64,000 nt of DNA from Hanleya hanleyi (GCA_036873755.1 JAVTVY010018749.1:1-64000), one strand, 5' to 3'. Shown: positions 1 through 12,752, counted from the stretch's first letter. A program made the numbers and translations. Notes: generated by a model not told the origin, from the letters alone.

Positions 1-63
1 TGCACATTATATACTGTAACCTATATTTAGACTACCGGGATTTCAAGAACCAGGCGAAGAACT

Positions 64-1449
64 ATGGAAGGGAATGAAACTGATGACGACATGGAGTTAG
101 ATCTTGACGATAGAAAAAGAGACCGGTCTGGCAGTCAATCAAGCCAAAGTACTTCCAGAAAAACAAAGGCTCGTAAAGAAAGCACACAGCAAAGTAATAG
201 AGGTAAAAACAACAAAAGCAAAGACAACAAAGGCCAAGAACAACCCATGAACAAGGATCAGGTAAACTCCAACAAAGGCAAAGAAAACAAAGGCCAAGAT
301 CAACGTACAGACAAGGAACAGGTAAACTTGAACGTTGTTATGAATACAATAGGTGGTACACCTGTAGGTAATCTCAACCCAATTAGATTTGGCCAAGATT
401 TGCACAGAGCTTTGGGCGGCCCAGTAAAAATGGTTAAAAAACTGCCGAACAGAAATCTTCAAATAACCTGTGCAAATCTTGGTCAAGTTAAAAAACTTCT
501 GAATATGCACAACATCATGGGTAGGGACATTAAATGCACACAACAAGGGGGAGAGACCGGGTCACGTGGTGTTATTTATGGGGTTGACGGAGAAATTGAC
601 GAAGACGAGGTTATTGAGGCACTTGAAAAATATAAAGTAACGAAAGCCGAACGATTGACCAAAGGCAGAGATAAGACCCCAACCTCTTGCATCCTTATAT
701 ATTTTGAAACATCTACTCTCCCCCCTGAAATTGTTCTTGGGTACAGACTGTTTGAAGTCAAACAGTATATTCCGCCTGTGCCCAGATGTTGCAAGTGCCA
801 GGCGATGGGACATACGGCGAGTTTCTGCTGTGGGTCTGTGAAGTGTCCTAGCTGTGGAGGTGCTCATGATTTTCAGCATTGTGAAAATAAAGACACCCCT
901 AAATGTGCAAATTGCGGACTTGGACACTCCGCCGGTTGGGGCGGATGTTCTGTTCGCAAGGAGGCTAACAAAGCTCAATATATCAAAATCACCGAAAAGA
1001 TATCATATTCAGACGCTCTAAAAACCATAAGAAATACAGAAAATCCAGAAAGTGAACCTATTATTTTATTTTCACAAACAACTCAATTTTCCCAATCATC
1101 CGTTCAGTGTTCACCAACCCCTGGTCCGTCGACTTCCTCTGACATGAACCCCCCTCCGAGGCCTCCTCGAGGGCGCCCGACAACGAGAAGTTCTAATGTC
1201 AATTCTCAAACACAATCTCCTTCAATTGCAAATGGTATAAACAAAGACATGATGGCATCACTAATTAGTCTAGTTGTTGAAGTCTTATTTATATTTGTAC
1301 AGAAACAAAACACTGCTCAAAGATTAACCAAAATCATGGTATGTGTTGAACGGCATTTGGGAGCAGAGTCCTTCAACAAGGAGAAACTTCTCCGTGACCT
1401 AAATAAATTTGCATCAGAGGGAGTCACGGATCTCGATGAGGGTGAATAA
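64..1449 (+). CDS. Non-LTR retrotransposon ORF1 (gag-like, three CCHC knuckles)
   Basis: This 461-residue protein is predicted to bind the element's own RNA and form the ribonucleoprotein needed for retrotransposition. Residues 1-90 are a charged, low-complexity Lys/Asn/Gln-rich stretch containing a repeated NKGKENKGQ-type motif. Three zinc knuckles follow: C242-C245-H250-C255, C261-C264-H268-C273 and C281-C284-H288-C295. This cluster is typical of I- and Jockey-type ORF1 proteins. Residues ~355-385 are Pro/Ser-rich. The frame is open throughout. The start at 64 is the first ATG; the 5' UTR before it runs off the window. The stop lies about 55 bases before the earliest ATG of the ORF2 coding stretch. 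Confidence 0.85.
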   Translation: MEGNETDDDMELDLDDRKRDRSGSQSSQSTSRKTKARKESTQQSNRGKNNKSKDNKGQEQPMNKDQVNSNKGKENKGQDQRTDKEQVNLNVVMNTIGGTPVGNLNPIRFGQDLHRALGGPVKMVKKLPNRNLQITCANLGQVKKLLNMHNIMGRDIKCTQQGGETGSRGVIYGVDGEIDEDEVIEALEKYKVTKAERLTKGRDKTPTSCILIYFETSTLPPEIVLGYRLFEVKQYIPPVPRCCKCQAMGHTASFCCGSVKCPSCGGAHDFQHCENKDTPKCANCGLGHSAGWGGCSVRKEANKAQYIKITEKISYSDALKTIRNTENPESEPIILFSQTTQFSQSSVQCSPTPGPSTSSDMNPPPRPPRGRPTTRSSNVNSQTQSPSIANGINKDMMASLISLVVEVLFIFVQKQNTAQRLTKIMVCVERHLGAESFNKEKLLRDLNKFASEGVTDLDEGE

Positions 1450-1505
1450 TGGACATACACCATAACATATACATCTATGTCGTACTTATTTTATTATATT
1501 TTATT

Positions 1506-4500
1506 ATGGGTTTTACAATATTACAACAAAATATCCAGTCTTTAACTGCTCATGGACAGGAATTTAAATTTTACCTGTCTGAACTTAAAGATCAACCTGA
1601 TGTTGTATGTCTACAGGAGACCTTTTAAAACCTCAACTAAATTTTACATTCCCAGGGTATACCATCAAAAGATTAGACCGAGCAAATGCGGATAGAGGTG
1701 GGTTGGCTATGTTTATTAAGAATGGCATCTCATTTACAGAGGTCAAGTTACCTGTTTTTGATATTATAGAATGCCAATGTTATCAAATAGCCATAAATGA
1801 TGGTAACCCTGTTAATATTATAAATTTATACAACCCTTGTAAAACATTGAATATTACTGATTTTGATTCCCTTTTCAATGCTGTAAATAATACATGTATA
1901 TTATGTGGTGATTTTAATGCATACAATCCGTTATGGGGAAGTAATAAAACGGATATTAATGGAAGGGTTTTATATGAGGTTATTGACAAATTCGATTTAA
2001 TAGTTATGAATGATGGGTCTCCAACAAGACTAGATACTCATTCTGGTAATATGACCCCATTAGATCTCACATTATGTACTTCTGATGTATCATGTGTAAA
2101 CAATTGGTCGGTTGATTATTCAGCCCCATGTGCATCAGATCACTATCCTATACATTTTAACTTTGGTTTTAATCCATATAATAATCATTTAGGCAATCCA
2201 CCCAAATGGAAACTTAAAAAAGCTGACTGGGTGAAATATGGTAAAGAATGTGAGGTCACTTTTAATCAAGATCTTTTTAATAACGACATAGATGTATATG
2301 CTAACAATATTATAGACGCTTTTAATCAGGCTGCTAGTGAATCTATACCCAAGTCTAAAGGGTCTGTTTTTAATAAAGCTCCGGTTCCGTGGTGGACGAA
2401 TGAGTGCACTCAAGCTATTAAGGAGAGGAAAACCGCTAAAAATAGGGCTAGACAGACCAGGTTAATGGAAGACATTATTGTTTATAAAAAGAAGAAAGCT
2501 ATTGCTCAGCGTGTGATTAAATCTACTCAAAAAGCTCATTGGCGTAAATTTTGTTCAAGCATAAATAGTTCCACTTCAATTAAGCAAGTATGGGCTCAAA
2601 TAAAGGCAGTTAGTGGAAAACATAAGTCCAATAATATTCCCACAATTAAATCGGATAATGTAGATCATGTCACTAATGCAGATAAATGTGATGTACTGGC
2701 TGATTCATTTGCATTTGTTTCCAGCTCTGATAATTACGATCAAGCGTTTTTAACCCACAAACAAAATATGGAAACTCAACACCCTTTTAATAATATTTCA
2801 TTTGATGACATGCCGATAAACGAAGATTTTACTATGCTTGAACTAAAACAAGCTTTACACTCCACTAAAGATTCCTCTCCAGGAGAGGATAACATATCTT
2901 ACAGCATGATCAAAAATTTACCAGAACAATGTCTTAATGTATTACTTTTATTTTATAATACAGTCTGGTCTGGCATGCGTCTTCCTGCGGCGTGGGGGAG
3001 AGCCATAGTTATAACGGTTCCTAAGCCTGGTAAGGACTCCTCTCTCCCCACGTCGTACAGGCCCATTGCTTTAACTTCAAATTTATGTAAAGTTATGGAA
3101 AAAATGATCAATGCTCGCCTTCTATGGTTTTTAGATAAAAATAATATTTTATCCTCTATACAGAGTGGATTCCGCCGGAACCGGAGTACAACAGACCATG
3201 TTGTTACTTTAGAAGATTCTATTCATAAGTCATTATTAAATAAGGAATACTTTTTATCCGTTTTCTTAGATATAGAGAAAGCTTGGGATATGGTGTGGAG
3301 ACGTGGTCTTTTAATTAAAATGCATGGTATGGGGATTTCGGGCAAGATGTTGGGATGGGTCAAGAGCTTTTTATCCAACCGTTTTATTCGTGTACGCATT
3401 GGTCGTGAGTTATCTCGCTTGGTTTTAGTGGAGAATGGTACGCCCCAGGGCAGTGTTATATCTCCCACGCTTTTTAATATTGCAATCAATGACCTACCAT
3501 CTGCCCTTAATCCCAAAATAAATTGCTCATTATTTGCCGATGACAAGGCTATATGGTTTAAATGCCGTAATTTTAGTACTGCTAAGAAATATATTCAACT
3601 GGCTTTAAATGATATTAAGAAATGGAGTCTGATGTGGGGGTTCAAGTTTTCCTCCGTCAAAACTGAGGCTGTTGTTTTTATCAAACGTATTGTCCGAGGT
3701 CAAATTGATCTTCTTTTAAATAACACTGCTGTCAAAGTATCGAACTCATTCAAGTATCTTGGCGTTATATTTGATAAACGTTTAACTTGGCAACAACATA
3801 TAACATCTGTTGTTGACAAGTGTCACAAAGTTTTAAATTTAATGCGTTCTGTGTCGGGGAAATCCTGGGGAGCTGATCGTACATCGCTTTTACTTCTATA
3901 TCGAGCTCTTATACGCTCTCGTCTAGATTATTGTTGTGAGGCATATGATTCCGCATGCGCCACTCTGAAAGGCAAATTAGACTCTGTCCAGTGCTCGGCA
4001 CTTCGTATATGTACAGGGGCGCTCAGAACAACACCACTGAATGTTTTACAAGTTATGAGTAATGAGTGGCCCCTATATATTAGACGGCGCATGCGGACTC
4101 TTAAATACTCCCTGAAATTAAAATCTTCTAAAAACAACTCTGCAATATCTGTTTTTAACCCCACTAAATATGATCGATATTACATCGATAATACAAGACA
4201 TCCAGAACCATTTAGCATAAGATCAACTTTTATAAATAATACACTTGATACTAATGACTTAGATATACAGCAAAATATTACAACTGCATTTCCCCCGTGG
4301 CAATTAAAATGCCCCAATATTTGTCTTGATTTACATCATAGAATTAAGAAATCTGACCCCCCACATCAGATTGAAGCATTTGCAAAAGAATATATTTTTT
4401 ATAATTGGACTCAGTATCTACAGATTTTTACGGATGGATCGAAGTGCCCAGAGTCTGGGAAAACTGGATCCTCTTTTACCATACCCGAGATTAATTATAA

Positions 4501-5278
4501 TAAGTTTTATCGTGTATCTGACCACGTCTCTGTTTTTAAAACTGAACTCTTGGCTATTTTATTATCACTTCGTTTTTTATCTGAATTTAGACCAGCTCGA
4601 GCTGTTATTTTTACTGACTCACTTAGCTCTCTCCAAGCAATGATACATTTTATTTGGAATAAATCCTGTCCGGTTTTGTTTGAAATTTTACATGAATATA
4701 CAACGCTATTCCACCAAGGCATTAATATATCATTTGCTTGGATTCCGTCTCATGTGGGTATACCGGGGAATGAACAGGCAGATACGCTTGCTAAACAAGC
4801 CCTAAATTTGGCGAATATTACATCTCCTCTCAAGCTATCTGTACCTGAGGTAATATCAATGCTAAAACCTCGGTTTATCCGCATGTGGCAAGACGACTGG
4901 GACACCTCTAATAAGGGACGATTTTATTATTCTTTTAATCCTTCCGTTACTTTATCTCATGATTTCACTTTATCGTGCCGACGATCGGAAGTTTTATTTT
5001 TAAGAACGCAGTCTGGTCATCTACCCACGAATGCATATTTACATAGATTTAAGCTCCATGAGACGGGTTTATGTGATGAATGTTTAGTCGAGGATAATAT
5101 TCCCCATTTATTGTTTTACTGTTCCCGCTATGATAATGAGCGTTTTAGATTTTATGATCATCTTTTACAGGCAGGTGTTTTTAACCCGTCCATGGAGACT
5201 GTATTTAAACCAGCTAGAAACCGTGGTAAGGTGTACCAGGCTGTCGCCAATTTTGTTGGCGGCTGTCGCCGATTTTAA
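1506..5278 (+). pseudogene. Non-LTR retrotransposon ORF2: endonuclease, reverse transcriptase, RNase H (one frameshift)
   Basis: ORF2 would nick the target and copy element RNA. The long open stretch 1607-5278 (1,223 codons) has endonuclease motifs (CGDFNAYNPLWG, ASDHYPI), RT motifs (GFRRNRSTTDH; GTPQGSVISPTLFNI; FADD at about codon 643), RNase H motifs (FTDGSK at ~941, KTELLAI, FTDSLSSLQ, WIPSHVGIPGNEQAD) and a C-terminal Cys/His cluster. The endonuclease amino terminus, with QQNIQSL and the catalytic-type CLQET, is read in another frame from ATG 1506 to a stop at 1626-1628. The frames part inside a T run at 1623-1626, which suggests a one-base deletion or a homopolymer sequencing error. Apart from this the gene is open, so the copy is either young or barely broken. 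Confidence 0.88.
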
Positions 5279-6350
5279 TTAATGATCTAATCTGCATGTA
5301 ATGTGAATTTAATACGTGTTGCATGTGTCTCAGCGTCTTGGCTAATGTGATGTCAGCTTTTATTTTGTATATATTTATCTACCGCCTGTGATAAGCATGT
5401 GAATTATATTTAATCCTTGTATTGATTTTATTGCATGTTTTCGCATGTGTTTTTTTTATTTAATAATCTGTGATATGCATGTGGTAACTTTTTAGTCATT
5501 ATACATTTTAAATTAAATTAATCTATGAATGAAATTTTATTTAATGTTGTGCCCATCTATATTTTCTGATTATATTGGTCACTATAATAGTACATGCATA
5601 TATTTGTAAATTTGATAGACAGGAGTTTACATCAAATCTCGCTTTTATTGCTAAACACTGTTTTAAATAATGTCTTTGCTTGTTCTGGTTGGACATCGGT
5701 GTCGGAGGATCGGTGTCTGAAGATATTCCGGTGTTCACCAGAATGAGTATGGATATTACATCAAATCTTGTCCAATATACATTTTCTTATTTATGCTTAA
5801 GGGTGGGGAGGGGGGGAACAATTTTGTTTTAAATAATGTCTTTGCTCGTTCTGGTTGGACATTACTGTCTGATGATACCACGAGGTCATCGGTCACGGTC
5901 TTAACCGGAATGAGTAGAGATGTTATATGTTACATCTTTTTTAACAAGCGCACAAATACTCTTGTCTAAAATAATATGAATTTATTATTAACTGAACATA
6001 AAATATGCATGTGCTGTTTGGGCCTTTATAATTCGGATATATATGTATGATAAATAGGGTCGTTGTTTCATAATATATGCATGCTGGTTGTTTTTATATT
6101 ATCTTTTAAAGTTTAAAGTAGTACCCTTCCTTCTTACACAATAACGCCTCTGGAGCCTCAGTTTACATGTTTATATGTCCCATTGAGTATCTTAAAAACA
6201 CAGTATTTCTTTTAAAATCAAACGTGAAGTATTTATTTTTTATGTTCAAGTAAAGTTTTAATTGTGTTTTTTTTTTAAAGCAACCTCAATGGTATGGCCT
6301 ACATCATCCAACTTAGGATGGGAGGCCACAAATTCAAAATCTGTCTGTCT
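5279..6350 (+). other. 3' UTR of the non-LTR element with internal duplication
   Basis: There is no coding potential. A segment beginning GTTTTAAATAATGTCTTTGC occurs at about 5660 and again at about 5826, 166 bp apart, each followed by diverged text ending in AATGAGTA. An oligo-T run and a CTGT microsatellite precede the junction with the satellite. Confidence 0.6.
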
Positions 6351-7253
6351 GTCAACGACAAAAGATGTGCTAAAGTTTAGAAAGTTTTATACTCTTTCTA
6401 ATTTCTATCTCTTGGCATTCGGCTAAACTCGATTGGCTCATCGACGACAAATATCAGAATCATTGCCCAAGCTAAGTTGATGTCGTCTGATTTAGGATAG
6501 ATATAATCATTCCTCTTTTAAAATATATATGCATTAATTCACATATCGATCTGACAGTGTACATTTGACGGTACACCCTACTGCGACATGTGTACTATAT
6601 TTCAGCTATATTTGTAACTGACTCAGGCAGGTAGGAGTAAACTTGTGAGGATGTGGCAATGTTTTAAATGTATTCATTGTAGGTATCCTCAATGACCAGC
6701 ATGCTTACTGGTGTATTATCACAAATGTTTTATCGAAGCTCAGATCATGCATCCTTAATATTAGGTATGTATTTCACGAGCTTAGTAAATACAAACAGAA
6801 GCATAATTTTACACACACTTTTAACATATCGGTGTCGTGTCTTAAAATAATGGCTTAATCATGAGCTCTTTCACAAAATATATACATATAAGTGATTTGG
6901 GTTGAAGATTTTACGACAGTTGCTAGTCGACCCATGGTCCATTCCCTGCCGAATAGAAGTGCTAGGAAGTACATCCCATTTCCTAAGTAAACACCATGTA
7001 ATCTGATTTCTGGATTGCCTAGAAATGAGCCGTTTAAATTGAAAATGTACTTCACTGTTGTATGTAGTCTACTGATCTGTTCTCGTATTACTTGTTTTCT
7101 TCGTTCAACATAGCAATACAGAATGTATTGAAGCAATATCTAATAACTCAATTGGCTTCTGTCATTACGAATGGAGAGGTAGGCCTATGTACAAGGGGGA
7201 GAACTCTCTCACGACCAGGTGCAAGTGACTGCTTTGGTTTTCATGTGGATTAG

Positions 7254-7300
7254 AGTGAGTGAGTGAATATGATTTAACGTCGCTTTCAACTACTAAAAAT
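7254..7300 (+). repeat. Mollusc-type GAGTGAGTGAGTG core motif (representative copy)
   Basis: A GTGAGTGAGTG microsatellite is followed directly by AATATGATTTAACGTCGC and TTTCAAC. The same block lies near 8852, 14540, 15647, 17245, 21670, 28680, 30270 and 34697 within the array, and a related one lies at 61780. Similar sequence is, from memory, widespread in gastropod genomes. It may be a SINE-like core or a conserved subfamily motif of the satellite. Confidence 0.5.
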
Positions 7301-9455
7301 TACATTCTTATTTTGACATTTTGACAGTCTAATACCTCCGGGTGTAATTTCTTCCATTCCTGAATTAGACAATTGATTTTCTACATGCTATATCGCGGTA
7401 ATATGCAAATTACCAGGACCTGTTGAAATAGACGTATAGTTAGTTATATCAAACACATGGGGTCAACGACAAAAGATGTGCTAAAGTTTAGAAAGTTTAA
7501 TACTCTTTCTAATTTCTATCTCTTGGCATTCGACTAAACTCGATTGCCTCATCAACGACAAATATCAGAATCATTGCCCAAGCTAAGTTGATGTTGGCTG
7601 ATTCAGGATAGATATAATCGATCCTCTTTTAAAATATATGCATTAATTCCCATATCGAGCTGACAGTGTACATTTGACGGTACACCATACTACAACATGT
7701 GTACTATATTTCAGCCATATTTGTAACTGACTCAGGCAGGTAGGGGTAAACTTGTGAGGATGTGGCAATGTTTGAAATATATTCATTGTAGGTATCCTCA
7801 ATGACCAGCATGCTTACTGATGTATTATCACAAATGTTTTATCGAAGCTGAGATCATGCATCCTTAATATTAGGTATGTATTTCACGAGCTTAGTAAATA
7901 CAAACAGAAGCATAATTTTACACACACTTTCCTTTCAACGCGTCTTATACTTCCTCTTGTAATTCCATCTTTCCCTAAATTAAGACATTTGATTCCTATA
8001 TACAATTCAGCAAATACGCAAATTAATCAGGCCTGTTACAATTCCCGTACACGTAGTTATATCAAAGACATTGTATCAATATTAAAGTTTGTTAATGTTA
8101 GAACGTTTTTTTTATGCTCTTTCTAATTTCTGGTTTCAGTTATGCCCCCAGGCTGGGCTTAAAAATCATGACTCGCTTACGGTGAATACAGCTGACATAA
8201 AACGGATTGGTCGACCCGTACGTTTTTCGTCTTTTCAAGTTGGCACAGGACCTGGGAACTCAAAACATATATTCAGTTGAAACCGCTCTTACAGAGTTTT
8301 CTGGAAATTTAGTCGAATTTGACCATTTTAAAATGCTTAAGGTTTTGTTTTTGGATAAATTGAGCCAACTTGCAGGGCAATGTTGGAGCTTCAATTCTCT
8401 AGAACATATCGGTGTCGTGTCTTAAAATAATGGCTTAATTATGAGCTCTTTCAGAAAATATATACATATAAGTGATTTGGGTTGAAGATTTTACGACAGT
8501 TGGTAGCCGACCCATGGTCCATTCCCTGCCGAATAGAAGTGCTAGGAGGTACATTCCATTTCCTAAGTAAACGCCATGTAATTTGATTTCTGGATTGCCT
8601 AGAAATGAGCAGTTTAAATTTAAAAAGTACTTCACTGTTATATGTAGTCTACTGATCTGTTCTCGTATTACTTGTTTTCTTCGTTCAACATAGCAATACA
8701 GACTGTATTGAAGCAATATCTAATAACTCATTTGGGAACAGCATATTTGGAATCTGTCATTACGAATGGAGGGGTAGGCCTATGTACAAGGGGGAGAACT
8801 CTCTCACGACCAGGTGCAAGTGACTGCTTTGGTTTTCATGTGCATTAGAGTGAGTGAGTGAGTGAATATGATTTAACGTCGCTTTCAACTACTAAGAATT
8901 ACATTCTTATTTTGACAGTCTAATACCTCCGGGTGTAATTTCTTCCATTCCTGAATTAGACAATTGATTTTCTACATGCTATATCGCGGTAATATGCAAA
9001 TTACCAGGACCTGTTGAAATAGACGTATAGTTAGTTATATCAAACACATGCGGTCAACGACAAAATATGTGCTAAAGTTTAGAAAGTTTTATACTCTTTC
9101 TAATTTCTATCTCTTGGCATTCGACGAAACTCGATTGCCTCATCAACGACAAATATCAGAATCATTGCCTAAGCTAACTTGATGTTGGGTAGATCTAAAA
9201 ATTCCTCTTTTAAAATATATGCATTAATTCCCATATCGAGCTGACAGTGTACATTTGACGGTACACCCTACTGCGACATGTGTACTATATTTCAGCCATA
9301 TATTTAACTGACTCAGGCAGGTAGGGGTAAACTTGTGAGGGTGTGGCAATGTTTTAAATGTATTTGTAGGTATCCTCAATGACCAGCATGCTTACTGGCG
9401 TATTATCACAAATATTTTATCGAAGCACAGATCATGCATCCTTCATATTAGGTAT

Positions 9456-10716
9456 CACAGGCCCCAGTGTCTGGACAGTAGAATTTAAATTCAGTATAAT
9501 TTAAATAATTTTTTTTTTTTTAAGTCATCCTATAATACAGAGAGGAAAAGGTATTGCACGCGCCATATTGGATTTGCCCGCCAAATACGAAAAAACAAAG
9601 TAAAGTTTTCACATTAAAAACTGTTTAACTGACCGTGTTACTGGTGTCCACTCAATTTTGAAACCTTTGTTATGCCATCTAACCCTACGGGAAATCTCAG
9701 ATCGCCGTTTTATTGGTATAAATCCATCTCTGAAAACAGTAAACTTACGGCTTCTGTCAGCCGCTCTCTGCCTCCACTGGGACGTAAATTGCTGTCTTCG
9801 TCATCGCTTTCGGCATTCTCAAAGAGAGCCGTGTCTACCGCAAGACGGTACATCTTCCGAAAATTTATGAACTCTCCCAGGTTCTTAGCGTGACATGTAC
9901 TTGATCAGGGCAAGGCAGTTGCAGCATTTCTGTTCTTCATTCACTACATAGTACTGTTCACACGCCCTATGATATGTACTTTTGTTGCTATCATTATGCA
10001 AGTTTTGTTGTTAAAAAAATAAAACTGAACGTTGAACTTTACTTATGGCCTACTCGTTTGAAGCAGCAGACATAAATTTAGTTGACCTAGATTCTGCATT
10101 GAAGATCAACCATTGAAACGCGGAAAACAACGAATTACGTCAATTATACCGTACTTTCGCCTGCATGTTGTCTGATCGCACTATTCTTGCTTATCTGATG
10201 ATCTTGTGATCTTCAGGTTAAGTCATAAATTTTCTGAAGATGTACCATTTTGCGTGTCTACCCGCGAGCGAGTGATGTCATGCTGCCTCGCGTTGAAATT
10301 GGAGATTCAAAAATGTCACCAGTTTTCCCGCGGGTAGACACGGCTCTCTTTGAGAATGCCGAAAGCGATGACGTAGACAGCAATTTACGTCCCAGTGGAG
10401 GCAGAGAGCGGCTGACAGAAGCCGTAAGTTTACTGTTTTTAGAGATGGATTTATACCAATAAAACGGCGATCTGAGATTTCCCGTAGGGTTAGATGGCAT
10501 AACAAAGGTTTCAAAATTGAGTGGACACCAGTAACACGGTCAGTTAAACAGTTTTTAATGTGAAAACTTTACTTTGTTTTTTCGTATTTGGCGGGCAAAT
10601 CCAATATGGCGCGTGCAATACCTTTTCCTCTCTGTATTATAGGATGACTTAAAAAAATTTAAATTATTTAAATTATACTGAATTTAAATTCTACTGTCCA
10701 GACACTGGGGCCTGTG
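9456..10716. mobile_element. Fold-back hAT-like non-autonomous element, 8 bp TSD
   Basis: The element starts CACAGGCCCCAGTGTCTGG and ends with the exact inverse. It is flanked by TTAGGTAT on both sides (9448-9455 and 10717-10724). The same site is empty in units 2 and 3, which proves insertion. The arms are ~384 bp and almost perfectly complementary, around a ~70 bp spacer that is interrupted by a MITE. An 8 bp duplication with CA...TG ends fits hAT; the P superfamily is an alternative. The open frames in the arms mirror each other and look like chance. Confidence 0.8.
9840..10253 (-). mobile_element. MULE-type MITE inside the fold-back element
   Basis: About 414 bp with terminal inverted repeats (GCAAGACGGTACATCTTC / GAAGATGTACCATTTTGC). 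It is flanked by a perfect 9 bp duplication GTGTCTACC at 9831-9839 and 10254-10262. It is the reverse complement of the 420 bp element at 13309-13728. Nine-base duplications are characteristic of Mutator-like elements. There is no coding capacity. Confidence 0.75.
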
Positions 10717-11916
10717 TTAGGTATGTATTTTACGAGCTAAGTAAATACAAACTGACGCATAATTTTACACACACTTTCGTTTCCACGCGTCTTATACTTC
10801 CTCTGGTAATTCCACCTTTCCCTAAATTAAGACATTTGATTCCAATATACAATTCAGCAAATATGCAAATTAATCAGGCCTGTTACAATTCCCGTACACG
10901 TAGTTATATCAAAGACATTGTATCAATATTAAAGTTTGTTACTGTTAGAACGTTTTTTATGCTCTTTCTAATTTCTATACCTTGGCATTCGACCAAATAG
11001 TAAACTCCACAGTTTGGTAGCAATGGTCATGTCTAATATCATAATAGGGTAGACCGTCCGTTTTCTGCTACATCATAATTCTTCAGGCCTTCTTAATAGC
11101 TTATATCTTTAACACCATCGTGTTCAACATTGTCAGTGCTGCTAACGGGCATATACGGATCGAAGGCTGGTTACGTCGACACAGTGATCGTGGTCACCGA
11201 GTGAATGTTGTCTTGTTTCAGTTCATTCGGAACTCCCGAGCGGAAATCTACGAAGGGGACTGATTCTACGCTCGGGGGACGACTACATGAATTTCCTATG
11301 AATCTCCAGATGTGACGCGCCGGAACGGTTTAACACGCATGGCTCCGAAGCCCAATCACTCTCGCGGAAGCCTTAATACCCGACCAGCAAATATTTCCCT
11401 GCGAGTCTCTGATTTACGTCAGATATTCTAAAAACTGTAACGAATATTGGTATCCCCTAAACGGTAAATCAGGACTAAACACAAGCTCGGACCGGAGTGC
11501 AAGTCTGAAGCGAAGTGTGTACGCTAACCCGGAAGTGACGGAAATAGGGGTCTACATGAAGCCACAACGCTCAGCATAAAATACGGACATACACCGGGGG
11601 TATAACTGAATGAACTTACCATCCAGTATTTGTGTCCATTCTTGGTCTGTGATATCAACGGAGATTGCTGCATAATGTTCCCGTTGAACAGAGAAACGGT
11701 GTACACAATCTACGGCGATATGACCTGCAGTAACGAAAGTGAAACTAGAAGTCGGGAATTCCCCCAACGCCTGCTTGCTGATAACGATTGGAGTTATCGT
11801 TCCTAACTTGTACAATGATGTGAGTTATCTTTGACTGGACAGTACAGATGGCGCTGCGGGAAAATGTGGCTTGTCATACGGGCGACACGACGACATGTGA
11901 TCGTTGGCCTGATGGG

Positions 11917-11924
11917 TATAAAAG
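11917..11924 (+). promoter_or_regulatory. TATA box of the satellite-borne promoter (unit 1)
   Basis: TATAAAAG preceded by GATGGG and followed ~25-30 bases later by a pyrimidine-rich CTCACTTCTTCACCC, a good initiator context. GAAAGGTAAGG at about 11966 could serve as a splice donor. The same box is at 19046-19053 and 32072-32079. Confidence 0.5.
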
Positions 11925-12423
11925 TGACTGCATCGAGTGAAAACCTCACTTCTTCACCCAGGACTGAAAGGTAAGGATCATCCAACCTACTGGTACGGTA
12001 AGACGGGGATATACTCGGAGACCAAGGGTGTGATCGGTGGACTGTCGGGCAAGCCTTGCGCTGGACGGGAGCAGACCTCGGATTCGTATAGCAGCGGTAT
12101 TGCCGGTAAACGCGGGCTGCGTTCGGACGACCGGTGATTTTCCAGGGATCATGGAACCGGGCTGCTGATACAGGGGAGGTACCTACGGACCAGAAGACAG
12201 AGGGGAATCACGATCTACCGTGCCTGAGGGTTGGAGGAAGAAGTCACCCTCACAAGCCAGGTTACCTTGCACAGACACCGGAGTGTTCACGGCGGAGAGG
12301 CATAACGCTGCCTGAGAGCGTTCTCGCCGGTGAAACGGGTGACAGGGCACTGGTACTTACCTTGGAGGGAAGACGATACGGAGGCATCCTCGCAAGACAG
12401 GTTACAACTGGGGGGAAGCGGAC

Positions 12424-12752
12424 GCATCCACGGTGGGAAGACGAACCTACCTGTAGAGTGGAATACAAGGAGAAGGGGACGTGTCCACGGTGGGAAGACG
12501 AACCTACCTGTAGAGGGGACCTCATACAAGGAGAAGCAGACGTATCCACGGTGGGAAGACGAACCTACCTGTAGAGGGGACCTCTTACAAGGAGAAGCAG
12601 ACGTATCCACGGTGGGAAGACGAAGCGACCTAGGGAAGGGAATACGTACCAACCAGGTGAAGACACACGTATCCACGGTGGGAAGACGAAGCGATCTCCG
12701 GAACCATACGCACCTATAAGGGGGGAGCGATCGTATCCACGGTGGGAAGCCA
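12424..12752 (+). repeat. Six spaced CCACGGTGGGAAG repeats (unit 1)
   Basis: CCACGGTGGGAAGACGAA-type cores occur at about 12427, 12484, 12544, 12604, 12671 and 12735, spaced 57-67 bp. Each begins with the 9-base palindrome CCACGGTGG. The spacers are partly similar (ACCTACCTGTAGAG...). Equivalent arrays lie at ~19553-19881 and ~32578-32906. The Pro/Arg- and Gly/Arg-rich open frames over this area are by-products of the repeat. Confidence 0.75.

Larger units (their letters stand above)
1..6350 (+). mobile_element. Non-LTR retrotransposon, I/Jockey-like, 5' end outside window
   Basis: Two plus-strand open reading frames in the usual order (zinc-knuckle ORF1, then endonuclease-RT-RNase H ORF2) are followed by a ~1.07 kb 3' UTR. 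The right end is placed near 6340-6351 because the sequence from 6351 (GTCAACGACAAAAG) is the same as inside the neighbouring 7.1 kb repeat units, for example at 14746 and 28882. The last bases before it are a short CTGT run, which suits the tandem-repeat tails of I-group elements. The left boundary and target duplication cannot be seen. An RNase H domain after RT points to the I group; Nimb is a possible clade, but a tree would be needed to say. Confidence 0.85.

Noticed and set aside
9658..10514. Open frames starting MKPLLCHLTL and MPSNPTGNLR on both sides of the fold-back
   Set aside because: They are the same sequence read from the two arms of the palindrome and overlap each other in two frames; no domain.
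12424..12752. CRISPR-like regularly spaced repeats
   Set aside because: The repeats are imperfect, the spacers are related to each other, and the surroundings are an animal satellite with eukaryotic transposons. No cas genes.
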